Below are positions 45,401-52,900 of a stretch of DNA of 64,000 nucleotides, piece after piece. Each line of letters starts with the position of its first letter. Position 1 is the first letter of the stretch. Location: contig JACKAE010000001.1 in NCBI GenBank assembly GCA_020635205.1, positions 744,001-808,000 of the forward strand. The letters are read 5' to 3'. The notes below the pieces were generated by a model, which did no database searches, was not told the DNA's origin, and saw only the letters and a program-made list of their open reading frames with translations. The stretch is from Ignavibacteria bacterium. GTDB taxonomy: Bacteria; Bacteroidota; Ignavibacteria; OLB7. Made by a program: the position numbers and the translations under genes.

Positions 45401-46705
45401 GATCAAGTACGAGAGACGAGCTTGAGTGACTTAGCGACGGAGTTGAGCGATCAGATATCGATCACGACCGATGCGACACTAACCGGGGATGGGACGACAG
45501 GCAGTCCGCTTGGCATCGACTTGACGAACGCGAACAGTTGGACGGGGACGCAGACGTTCAGTGGAGTAGACGTGAACGGTGGATCGATAGACGGTACGTC
45601 GATAGGGTCGACCACACCGTCGACAGGTGCATTTACGACACTCAATGCAAACAGTACAACAACACTGGGCGACGGCAATGGTGATAACATCACATTAGAT
45701 GTATCTGATGCAACAACTGGAGGAACGCTGAGCGTTGATGTTACGAACGGCACTCTGGATATTGATGGCTTAACGCAGGATAACGTGCTGACAAACCTTT
45801 TGGTAGTTGATGGAACGGGAGTTGTTCACACTCGTTCAGTTGCATCGATATCAGGTGGAAGTGGTTGGTCGCTTACGGGTAATAGTGGCACGACGGCCGG
45901 AACTAATTTCTTAGGTACTACCGACAACGTGGATCTGGTATTCAAGACAAACAACGCAGAGCAGATGCGTATTGACAATACCGGCAACCTTGGAATTGGA
46001 ACAAACAATCCGGGGCAAAAGCTGGAAGTGCAGGATGGTAACCTCCTTCTCTCGAATACTGGAACGGCGGGTGAACTTCGTTTTGCAGAGCCGAGTGCTG
46101 GTGGGACAGAGTACACAGCTTTCAAGGCAGGAGCACAAGGAGCCAACATTACCTACACTCTGCCTTTAGCTCAAGGAGCTGTCGGTAGTGTCCTCTCAAA
46201 CAATGGAACTGGAAGTCTAAGCTGGACAAACCCGAACCAAAACGGTAGTGTCGGTAGCCAAGGTTTTGCGAGAAAGACAGCCGATGAGAGTATCACAAAC
46301 GTTGGAACACTGCAAAACGACGACCACCTTGCCTTACCGTTGGCGGCAAGCACAACATATGTGATTGAGGGCTTCCTCTACGCTTATTCCAACGTCAACA
46401 ATGCTGAACTAATTATTGGCTTCGATGTACCGGCCAGTTCAACAATGAAGATGACCTACGTTGCCTACGATGGAGCGAATAATATCAAGGGAGGGGGCTT
46501 CCTTTCGACCGACGGGGGAGCTTCTGGGGCGATCGACGTTACTAGTGGTACAGCAACAGACATCGCGGTTTGGTTCCGCGGAATCGTTATAACCAGCACA
46601 ACTGCCGATGACATTCAGTTGCAGTGGGCACAAAGTGCGGCCGGAACGGGTAGAACGACAACAATTGAAGCGAACTCCTTTATGCAGGCGACGCGCGTTG
46701 AATAA
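39425..46705 (+). CDS. giant repetitive surface protein (beta-strand repeats)
   Basis: A 2426-residue secreted protein, signal peptide about 1-22. The N-terminal DVGIGTISPDPSALFELRS followed by TKGFLMPRMTSTQRNAI is a module common at the start of Bacteroidota tail-fibre-like or adhesin-like proteins. Then come seven copies of a 148-residue unit (NTGNAVIASDPGSNATVGNT, NIGNAGS-type turns), three with an extra 33-residue module, and six copies of a unit (125 residues in its standard form) with NSWTGTQTFSGVDVNGGSID. After a further MRIDNTGNLGIGTNNPGQKL segment the protein ends in a unique domain (TYVIEGFLYAYSN to FMQATRVE). It has neither a peptidase S74 chaperone nor an obvious T9SS sorting domain. 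Composition (Thr, Asn, Gly, Asp; almost no Cys or Lys in repeats) suits an extended beta-helical fibre. Confidence 0.82.
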   Translation: MYRREIFSALFLLVFTSTYLFTQPITDSQGDVGIGTISPDPSALFELRSTTKGFLMPRMTSTQRNAISDPATGLMIYNTEDSVIQWNWGTEFSPLWYTVVGVDTAGRLVAQLSPGAIWYGNLDSNATELPIGNPGDFLRVNSIGTAPEWISASAAPFWGLNGNGGTTPGVNYVGTSDDVDFVLATNGTERGRFYSSTNGGGFGITGSFRPNGDPGTTNQVLTSQGSSSPPAWSSDLNVDNITASGNATVGGDFDVDGATTLDDVTVDGNVVIDGDLSNTGNAVIASDPGSNATVGNTTGTTTVQGSTTNVDGDDVNVGSTATTIDIGNAGSTTTLDGTVVFTNAPELPLSEDALFVGNSLDVATELPTTNDEGAVLQQDASGTPIWSSDLNVDNIAVSGDLDVDGTTTLDDVTVDGTQTNTGDVSFTGTSFTTSGGTTSTFNGPVNINSDVVIDGDLSNTGNAVIASDPGSNATVGNTTGTTTVQGSTTNVDGNDVNVGSTATTIDIGNAGSTTTLDGTVVFTNAPELPLSEDALFVGNSLDVATELPTTNDEGAVLQQDASGTPIWSSDLNVDNIAVSGDLDVDGTTTLDDVTVDGNVVIDGDLSNTGNAVIASDPGSNATVGNTTGTTTVQGSTTNVDGNDVNVGSTATTIDIGNAGSTTTIDGTVVFTNALELPLSEDALFVGNSLNVAAELPTTNDEGAVLQQDASGTPIWSSDLNVDNIAVSGDLDVDGTTTLDDVTVDGNVVIDGDLSNTGNAVIASDPGSNATVGNTTGTTTVQGSTTNVDGNDVNIGSTATTIDIGNAGSTTTIDGTVVFTNAPELPLSEDALFVGNSLDVAAELPTTNDEGAVLQQDASGTPIWSSDLNVDNIAVSGDLDVDGTTTLDDVTVDGNVVIDGDLSNTGNAVIASDPGSNATVGNTTGTTTVQGSTTNVDGNDVNIGSTATTIDIGNAGSTTTIDGTVVFTNALELPLSEDALFVGNSLDVAAELPTTNDEGAVLQQDASGTPIWSSDLNVDNIAVSGDLDVDGATTLDDVTVDGTQTNTGDVSFTGTSFTTSGGTTSTFNGPVNINSDVVIDGDLSNTGNAVIASDPGSNATVGNTTGTTTVQGSTTNVDGNDVNVGSAATTIDIGNAGSTTTIDGTVVFTNALELPLSEDALFVGNSLDVAAELPTTNDEGAVLQQDASGTPIWSSDLNVDNIAVSGDLDVDGATTLDDVTVDGTQTNTGDVSFTGTSFTTSGGTTSTFNGPVNINSDVVIDGDLSNTGNAVIASDPGSNATVGNTTGTTTVQGSTTNVDGNDVNVGSTATTIDIGNAGSTTTIDGTVVFTNAPSIPLTLNNIWVGDGSNVQAELTPGTNGQVLTVVAGAPTWATAVSGGVVTDATLTGDGTGGNPLGIDLTNANSWTGTQTFSGVDVNGGSIDGTSIGSTTPSTGAFTTLGSTGATSLGDGDDNVTLNVGTGELVLTGIDADAAPTSVLTLNGSDQVRETSLSDLATELSDQISITTDATLTGDGTTGSPLGIDLANANSWTGTQTFSGVDVNGGSIDGTSIGSTTPSTGAFTTLGSTGATSLGDGDDNVTLNVGTGELVLTGIDADAAPTSVLTLNGSDQVRETSLSDLATELSDQISITTDATLTGDGTTGSPLGIDLANANSWTGTQTFSGVDVNGGSIDGTSIGSTTPSTGAFTTLGSTGATSLGDGDDNVTLNVGTGELVLTGIDADAAPTSVLTLNGSDQVRETSLSDLATELSDQISITTDATLTGDGTTGSPLGIDLANANSWTGTQTFSGVDVNGGSIDGTSIGSTTPSTGAFTTLNANSTTTLGDGNGDNITLDVSDATTGGTLSVDVTNGTLDIDGLTQDNSLTNILVIDGTGGVSTRTVGSIGSGTVTTNSTLTGDGTGGNPLGIDLTNANSWTGTQTFSGVDVNGGSIDGTSIGSTTPSTGAFTTLGSTGATSLGDGDDNVTLNVGTGELVLTGIDADAAPTSVLTLNGSDQVRETSLSDLATELSDQISITTDATLTGDGTTGSPLGIDLTNANSWTGTQTFSGVDVNGGSIDGTSIGSTTPSTGAFTTLNANSTTTLGDGNGDNITLDVSDATTGGTLSVDVTNGTLDIDGLTQDNVLTNLLVVDGTGVVHTRSVASISGGSGWSLTGNSGTTAGTNFLGTTDNVDLVFKTNNAEQMRIDNTGNLGIGTNNPGQKLEVQDGNLLLSNTGTAGELRFAEPSAGGTEYTAFKAGAQGANITYTLPLAQGAVGSVLSNNGTGSLSWTNPNQNGSVGSQGFARKTADESITNVGTLQNDDHLALPLAASTTYVIEGFLYAYSNVNNAELIIGFDVPASSTMKMTYVAYDGANNIKGGGFLSTDGGASGAIDVTSGTATDIAVWFRGIVITSTTADDIQLQWAQSAAGTGRTTTIEANSFMQATRVE
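40130..43417 (+). repeat. repeat block A: seven copies, period 444 or 543 bp
   Basis: Equivalent points recur at about 40323, 40866, 41310, 41754, 42198, 42741 and 43284, giving spacings of 543, 444, 444, 444, 543 and 543. The 99-bp difference is one optional module (TQTNTGDVSFTGTSFTTSGG start). Copies differ mainly at synonymous third positions, with long identical stretches. Confidence 0.92.
43558..45660 (+). repeat. repeat block B: six copies, basic period 375 bp
   Basis: The segment encoding NSWTGTQTFSGVDVNGGSID recurs at about 43636, 44011, 44386, 44761, 45161 and 45536. Copies 4 and 6 end in a variant (NANSTTTLGDGNGDNITLDV) instead of the GSTGATSLGDGDDNVTLNV type, so the block has a higher-order pattern. 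Confidence 0.9.
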
Positions 46706-46766
46706 CAATTGCCTTTACGAGAGGATGGTAGTACCTACTGCCACACAGTTACTACAGGGAGGAACA

Positions 46767-46818
46767 GGGGAAGTGAAACGGACTACAGATGTGCCTTACG
46801 TATTCGTTTCACTTCCCC
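46767..46818. other. 14-bp stem hairpin downstream of the giant gene
   Basis: Arms 46767-46780 (GGGGAAGTGAAACG) and 46805-46818 are exact complements around a 24-base loop, 61 bases after the stop. No T tract follows; possible mRNA-stabilising or terminator structure. Confidence 0.6.
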
Positions 46819-46924
46819 CCTCTTGCGATAATAATACCATTGAATTCTAACTCTATACAAGGTGCGAACTTGGAATTCTCTTCTCCACATTGAAAATCCT
46901 ATCTTGTAAAAAGTTCGCAATGAA

Positions 46925-46961
46925 GAGGGGGTGCGGTAACACGCACCCCCTCGCAGTTTTT
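46925..46961 (+). terminator. Rho-independent terminator
   Basis: An 11-bp GC-rich stem (GAGGGGGTGCG, 46925-46935, with 46942-46952), 6-base loop GTAACA and a run of five T at 46957-46961. It would end transcription before the next gene, 38 bases on. Confidence 0.85.
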
Positions 46962-46998
46962 ACTATTGACGATATATCATCGAAGAAAGAGATCCGAA

Positions 46999-47985
46999 AT
47001 GTTTATCCTCAGCAGCTATCAACTCAGTTCGGAGAACAACCAACGGATTGCTGACTGTGTGAAAAAACTTGGGGGAAGGTTTCTCCCAACTTCGTTCGGT
47101 GAGAGTTCAGAAGAGATTATCGAGCGGTTGGACGAACACATTTCTGAAGCGACAATTTTCTTGGGTGGAAGACTGAGTCAAGATCAGTGGGATAACGCTG
47201 AGAGACTTCGGTGGGTTCACATCCCCTGGGCTGGGGTCAATGCCCTCTTCTCTCTGAAGGGAATTGAGCACTCTTCTCTCTGCTTCACAAACTCATCGGG
47301 TGTGATGGCCGACTCCGTTGCCGACCAAGTAGCCGCCTACTTGGTGATGCTGAACCGGAGTCTTGCAAAGCAGATACGGTGGATGGAACGGCGAGAGTGG
47401 AACCGCTACACAACGGTAGAACATCCTGATCGCCGCCAACTGCGCGGACTAACAGTTGGCATTGTTGGCTACGGAGCAATTGGTAGAGCTGTAGCGAAGC
47501 GGAGTAAGGCGTTCGGGATGCGCGTAATCGCAACGAAGCGGAATGCAACGTTAGAGCCAAACCTCGACTACCTCTACACTTCAGCAGAGCTTCACAAACT
47601 TCTCGCAGAAAGTGATTTCGTTGTGATTACTCTCCCTCTCACAACTGAGACCGATGGTTTGTTCGATAGGTCTCTCTTCAGCCAGATGAAGTCGACAGCA
47701 TTCTTAGTGAATATCGCTCGGGGAAAAATTGTTCGGCAGGATGACCTAATCGAAGCTCTGGAAAATGGGACGATTGCCGGCGCGGCTCTCGATGTCGTGG
47801 AGGAAGAACCTTTACCGAGCGATTCGGTGTTGTGGGGGATGGAGAACGTTATCGTCACTCCTCATTCCTCGGGGGGATTTGTCGGCTTTGGGGAGGGAGT
47901 TACTGACCTCTTTCTCGATAACCTGAATCGATTTGTCGTTGGTGATGAGCTGCGCAACCGAGTTTATCCCGGCAGAGGATATTGA
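46999..47985 (+). CDS. D-2-hydroxyacid dehydrogenase
   Basis: A 328-residue NAD(P)-dependent oxidoreductase. ATG 46999 is preferred to the frame start at 46966, which lies against the terminator. Nucleotide-binding motif VGIVGYGAIGRAVAKRSKAFG (here split as VGIVGYGAIGRAVAKR); catalytic Arg in NIARGKIVRQ, Glu in DVVEEEPLP and His in TPHSSGG. Substrate cannot be told: hydroxypyruvate/glyoxylate, phenyllactate and phosphoglycerate-type relatives all share these motifs. Stands between the terminator and a repeat-rich gap, so probably monocistronic. Confidence 0.9.
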   Translation: MFILSSYQLSSENNQRIADCVKKLGGRFLPTSFGESSEEIIERLDEHISEATIFLGGRLSQDQWDNAERLRWVHIPWAGVNALFSLKGIEHSSLCFTNSSGVMADSVADQVAAYLVMLNRSLAKQIRWMERREWNRYTTVEHPDRRQLRGLTVGIVGYGAIGRAVAKRSKAFGMRVIATKRNATLEPNLDYLYTSAELHKLLAESDFVVITLPLTTETDGLFDRSLFSQMKSTAFLVNIARGKIVRQDDLIEALENGTIAGAALDVVEEEPLPSDSVLWGMENVIVTPHSSGGFVGFGEGVTDLFLDNLNRFVVGDELRNRVYPGRGY

Positions 47986-48085
47986 GAAAGACCGCGTTAA
48001 GCAGTGTAAGGTACACGTTGTGCAGGCTGGGCAATCCTGAAAAGGAATGTCCTGCTAATCTGTCGCGGTGAACGAAGTATTTCGC

Positions 48086-48158
48086 CAGCTTAACAAACTT
48101 CGCTCTGAGTGACATGCCTGAATTGGCTGATATAGGGCTTCTTCAATTGAATTTGGTA
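48086..48158 (-). repeat. dispersed intergenic repeat family, copy 3 (inverted)
   Basis: Read on the minus strand from 48158 it gives ATACCAAAT, then TATCAGCCAATTCAGGCATG and TCACTCAGAGCGAAG, matching the order in the copy at 49779. It occupies part of the 300-base gap before the YtxH-like gene; the rest (47986-48085) holds no gene. Confidence 0.72.
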
Positions 48159-48292
48159 TAAGTATTTCCTACCACACGATTAATGAGAGCTTCTCGTTCG
48201 TAACACGAACTAAGCCATCGCGTAGATAGAATGTTTTCGCACTCGCAGTTGGAGAAACTATCAACCACACAGATATGAAACGAGGTAGAACT

Positions 48293-48640
48293 ATGTCAGA
48301 ACAAAAAGGTAGGGAACGGACAAAAAAAGGGAAGGCGGGGAAAGTTGTCGGTATTCTCGGCACAATTGGGGCAGCGGCAGCCGCTTGGTATTTCCTTGAT
48401 CCGAAAAGTGGAAAGTACCGGCGCAAGAAGTTCGTTAAGCGGGCAAAGAAAGCCTATGGCGAAGCAGAGTATCAGGTTCGTCGCCTGAGTGAAGAGGCCA
48501 GCAAAGGGTTGACAACCGCAGTAGACAAAACCAGTGAGTTGGCACGGCAGGGGGTAGAGAAGGTGACAGACGTTTCGCAGAGTGCCGTGGAGAGTGCAAA
48601 GCGAATTGCCGACAAAGCAAAGGCGAAAAATAATCGCTAA
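48293..48640 (+). CDS. YtxH-domain small membrane protein
   Basis: A 115-residue protein. ATG 48293 has GAGGT about 8 bases upstream and is preferred to 48275. A basic N terminus precedes a short hydrophobic segment (VVGILGTIGAAAAAWYFLDP), then the YtxH signature LDPKSGKYRRKKF and an amphipathic helical, Lys/Ala/Ser-rich tail (about 45-110). YtxH proteins are stress-associated and otherwise uncharacterised. A hairpin terminator follows. Confidence 0.82.
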   Translation: MSEQKGRERTKKGKAGKVVGILGTIGAAAAAWYFLDPKSGKYRRKKFVKRAKKAYGEAEYQVRRLSEEASKGLTTAVDKTSELARQGVEKVTDVSQSAVESAKRIADKAKAKNNR

Positions 48641-48682
48641 ATCTTTCTCCCAGTTTCCCAAACATTTCACCTAAATTTCGAG

Positions 48683-48721
48683 CAACGACACTTTCGCGAT
48701 ACGTGAGCGGAAGTGTCGTTG
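48683..48721 (+). terminator. hairpin terminator after the YtxH-like gene
   Basis: Arms CAACGACACTTTCGC (48683-48697) and GCGGAAGTGTCGTTG (48707-48721) pair with a single mismatch around a 9-base loop, 43 bases after the stop; no strong T tract follows. Confidence 0.65.
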
Positions 48722-48768
48722 GTCTATTAACTCTCAACTACTTTGTATAATTCTAATTGCAGAACCTG

Positions 48769-49569
48769 ATGACATTGCAAGAAGAGAAGAGGTGGAAGAT
48801 CATTCGTGGTGACAACCCATTGATTGCCACAGCAATTCACGATGGGCACGCAGCTCGGCCAGACGTACAATCCCTTTTTGCTCTCAACGAAGAGGGACGA
48901 TTGCGGGAGGAGGATCCATATACCGGTGAGCTTGCCGAAGTTGCCACAACGCAAGTGGTCGTCCACCACTCCCGATTCGAAGTCGACCTGAATCGTTCGC
49001 GCGAGAAAGCAGTTTATCGGATACCGGAAGATGCTTGGGGACTTGAAGTCTGGAAAGATGATCTCCCGGAAGATATCGTCCAGCAAAGCCTTGCAACCTA
49101 TGATGCCTTTAACAGTGCGGTGTTCGATCTTCTCGATGAGTGGGTAGCCCGATATGGGAACGTGGTGGTCTACGATCTGCACAGCTATAACCACCGGCGG
49201 AACGGACCAGAGGGTGAGGCGGCTGACTCATTAGGGAACCCAGAGGTGAACGTTGGAACTGGAACTCTCAACCGAGAACGGTTCGGAGGAGTCGTTGAAA
49301 GATTTATACGTGATCTCAGGTCTGCCGACTACCTGGGGAGAGACCTTGATGTGAGGGAGAACGTGAAGTTCAAGGGGGGCGACTTCTCTCGGCGAATTCA
49401 CGAGCGATATCCCAACTCTGTCTGCGTGCTCGCTATCGAGTTCAAGAAGATATTCATGGATGAGTGGAGTGGCGAAGTCGATCGGGGGGCGTTGGAAGGA
49501 CTAAAAAGCTGTCTCGCCTCAACCGTAACAGGTGTTCTGGAGGAAGTTCGTAGAGTTAAGAGTTTGTAG
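48769..49569 (+). CDS. N-formylglutamate amidohydrolase family protein
   Basis: A 266-residue hydrolase of the HutG/FGase fold. ATG 48769 is used; a TTG at 48757 would add four residues. Family features: TAIHDGHAARPD near residue 27, HHSRFEVDLNRSREKAVY, VVYDLHSYNHRRNGPEG (metal-binding His) and AIEFKKIFMDEWSG near the C terminus. HutG performs the last step of histidine degradation, but no hut genes are near, so the substrate is uncertain. The final RRVKSL derives from a GTAGAGTTAAGAGTTTGTAG-type repeat. Confidence 0.85.
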   Translation: MTLQEEKRWKIIRGDNPLIATAIHDGHAARPDVQSLFALNEEGRLREEDPYTGELAEVATTQVVVHHSRFEVDLNRSREKAVYRIPEDAWGLEVWKDDLPEDIVQQSLATYDAFNSAVFDLLDEWVARYGNVVVYDLHSYNHRRNGPEGEAADSLGNPEVNVGTGTLNRERFGGVVERFIRDLRSADYLGRDLDVRENVKFKGGDFSRRIHERYPNSVCVLAIEFKKIFMDEWSGEVDRGALEGLKSCLASTVTGVLEEVRRVKSL

Positions 49570-49778
49570 AGAGGAGAGTTTAGGAACAGGATCGTTTTAA
49601 GCTGTTGGTCTGTAGCCAACGCTGGGGGGAGAGCAGCCCACCTCTTTATACCAAACTCAAGTAAGGAAGAGGTCTTATCGAATGGAACGGAAACCATTCT
49701 CTTCTGTTGCTCCCCTCGCCCGGGATCGGGAGAGGGCGAAGAAAAGAGAAATACGTTTTCGCTAATTGAATCAGGTAT

Positions 49779-49997
49779 TATACCAAATAACCTTGCCGAA
49801 GTCGTATATCTGCCAATTCAGGAATGTCACTCTGAATGAAGCGAAGCGGAATGAAGAGTCTCGCAGCAAGTGTAGAGAAACGAGTCGTTGCTCTACTGAG
49901 CCAGCCAGATGCTTCGGAAGACCTCACCATGACAAACCCTTTTCTGGATTGACCAGAATGCACCACGATATACCTCTTCCTTAACATTATTTGGTAT
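49779..49997. repeat. dispersed intergenic repeat, copy 4, with terminal inverted repeats
   Basis: Bounded by the 11-bp inverted repeats ATACCAAATAA (49779-49789) and TTATTTGGTAT (49987-49997), 219 bp in all, non-coding. Inside are GAAGTCGTATATCTGCC and CAGGAATGTCACTCTGAATG, shared with copies at 15871, 20687 and 48086. It looks like a MITE-sized element. The rest of the 430-base gap (49570-49778) holds only low-complexity palindromes. Confidence 0.72.
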
Positions 49998-49999
49998 TA

Positions 50000-52900
50000 C
50001 TATTGCCGCACAATGAATTGCTGACTCAATTGTGCAGTTGGTGTCTCCAACACAATCAGATAGCTTCCCGCTTTCAGTTTCGATGCGTCGAACGTTGCTG
50101 TATAGCTACCGGGAGCCATCGGGCGGTTGAACAACACCTCAACTCTCTCCCCTTTCATATCTATCAATGATAGTTGCGTCACTCCCTCTTCGATCAGAGC
50201 GAAGCGGATCGTAGTTGTCTCAACTGCTGGGTTCGGCGTTGCCCCCGATAGCTTCAACGTTCCATCAACGCTAAAGAGTCGTGTGCCACCGTCGCGGCAA
50301 AGTTGAGTGAGGGTAAAGGATCCATCCCGTTTTGCCACATCAGGTGGACAGCCTCTGCTCCACTCAATCTCCGTTATCATTACCGATGTCGACTCTGAAT
50401 TTCCCAGAGCCGCAATGAATGCAGGGGAATCCTTCTCCCACGTAATCGAACTATCGAGTGGATTCCATCTTCCACCCCAAGCGGCCTCGCGGTTCTCTAC
50501 ACCTTCAGCAGTGATTGCATCTGGATCAACCGGTGTTAACAGACTGTTGTTGAAGGTAAAGTGTGCTGTAAAGTCGAGTGGTCCCGGCGGTATTGTGCCG
50601 GGGGGAGATGGTGCTGGTGGATCGAGCGAGACAAGAGTGAAGGGGAGCGACAGAGTGTCGCCCGGTGCGCCCGAGATTTCTCCGGCAGTAGCAATTGCAC
50701 GGGTGATTGTGGTTGAACAAAATCCTGTGCCGAAGAGCGTGACTGTTGCAGGTGATCCTGGACCGTTGAATCCGAAGAGAATCGTTCCACTTCTTCTTCC
50801 CGCGACAACCGGAGCGAACCGAAGATTCATCGAATGTGACTCTCCCACGGCAAGAGTGAAGGGAGCCTCTCCCGAAAGAATAAAGAATGACTCCATATCT
50901 GGACCATTCTGAACTGTTGAGGTGATTGTCAGTGGAGCCGAACCGATATTGGTTACCACTACTTGGACAAGTGAATCTTTCAGGTCGCCAACTTCTACCA
51001 AACCGAAGTCTACAATCTTGGCATCAATTCGAAGTTGAGGGGCAACCCCTTTGCCGAGGAGAGCGGGGGTGAGTGTATCCACAGCAGAATAGATTTCGAG
51101 TGTTGTGTTGTGGGAGCCGATTGCGCTCGGAGCAAATCGCAGTTCTACTTCGTGAACGTCGCCCGGCGCGATGGTGAAGGGGAGAAGTCCGGAGATAATA
51201 TCGAAAGAGGAACTGTTCCCCCCCACAATGTTTAGCCCTTCGATTTCAACGGCAATCCCTCCGCTGTTCCGAATGTATCCTACAAGTGTTGAATCCTTCG
51301 CACTCCCCACCAGAACTTCTCCAAAGTCTACGGACGATGCCTCGATCCGCGCGTCGACAATGGCCCAAAGGTTGTCGGAGACATCGCTTCCTCCACTCTC
51401 TCCTTCTCCACTTTCTTTCTCTATCTCCCAAACGATTGCGGTTCTGTCTCGTCCGGCTGTCAGAATATATTCTCTGCCGCTCAGCCTTGTCATATCAACC
51501 GACGTGATAGCTTTGCTGTGTCCGTTAGTAGGATCGAAGGCATATCCTAATTTCTCACCGGTCTCGGCATTCCACACCCAGACGGTGTCGGGTAAGTTCC
51601 CTCCAGAAAAAAGTAGATCGCCTGCACCAGTCACCACCTTGCTCCCGTCAAAGCTGAAGGCCGCATCGTTGTGCCCCGAGAGAGAGTCGCGCCACTTGCC
51701 TCCAAAGCGATCCCAAATGTAGGCATCACCTCCATTCCCTGCCGAGGTAATTCTGTTCCCGTCGGGTGAATATCTGGCTGACGTGATTCCGAGTCCCGGA
51801 GTATGAGTTTTTGCTCCAGCAAAGTTGGGAAGGGTGGCGGGGGAAGCAGGAGTTCCGTTAAGGGTAAAGAACTTGATGCTGTCGTTGTTCATGCCAGTGA
51901 CGGCAAGCTCGTTAAAGCCAGGTTGGGGGTGAAGCTCGATGGAAGTAATCTCGCCAACCCCTGTCTGGAACGATCGCAGTGTGGTTCCAGATCGGGTAAC
52001 CCAGTCCAAGCTCCAGATCGTAATCATTCCCGCGGCATCTCCTGTTGCAAGGATTGATCCCCCGGGTGGAGTTAGCCCGACCGCGGTAGGATTTGTTGTT
52101 ACTCCGCTGATGACTTCCGATGTGTTGACCTTAAAAACTTTCCACCCACCGTTGCTCATCACTGCTGCTAAATATTTTCCATCCGCACTAAACTCCAAAT
52201 CGCGTACTCCACCTGCTGGCGTGAAGGTTTGCTTCGATTTCCCGTCGAGAGTTTCCCAGAGGCGAATCTGATCGGTAGGATTGTCGGTTGCCGTTGCCAC
52301 ATACTTTCCATCAGGACTGAATCGGGCGGCAGTAATCGATCCTTGCGAAAGGTGTTCCCCATAGGTATACACTCGGCGAATTCTCAGCCGAGAAACTGCG
52401 CTCCCACCACCGGAACTGAAGCTATCGATTGAGACTCGAGCCAGACAGGTCTCGCTCGGTGTGTTCGGAACAATCCAGTCGTGGCTCAGTCCAGTTGCCT
52501 TGTCGGAGATGAGTCTCCAGCTTTGCCCAGCGTTGGTGCTGTAGTCGAGACGGACAGTGTCGGTGGGGAGTACACCTCTCCACCGGATTTCTGTTCTGCT
52601 TCCAACTGGGAAACGCTCTCCACCATTCGGTACTACCAGTTGAATGTCTGGAGGGGTTACGCCATCACGCCACGTTCCTCCCGACGCATAGAAGGTTTTT
52701 GTACATCCCTCAATTTCAATTGTGATCTCGGCTACAACCAGTGAAGAATCAGTCGGTTCGAATCGAAAGATAAGGTCGTAGTCGGCGTTGGGGGGGATCG
52801 TGTAGGCTGGGGGAGCACCGTTTGCCACTGCTTTGATTCGAGGGTCGGAGGATGTTACCGAGAGAATGCGAACAGGAGCCGTGCCAGTTGAAAGCGTAAT

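Noticed and set aside
40078..45753. Many antisense open frames of 60-177 codons repeating every 444, 543 or 375 bp
   Set aside because: They are shadows of the repeated coding sequence on the plus strand; repetition follows the DNA repeats and the translations show no domain.
48275..48292. Upstream ATG for the YtxH-like gene
   Set aside because: The ATG at 48293 has a well-placed GAGGT ribosome site that would lie inside the longer frame.
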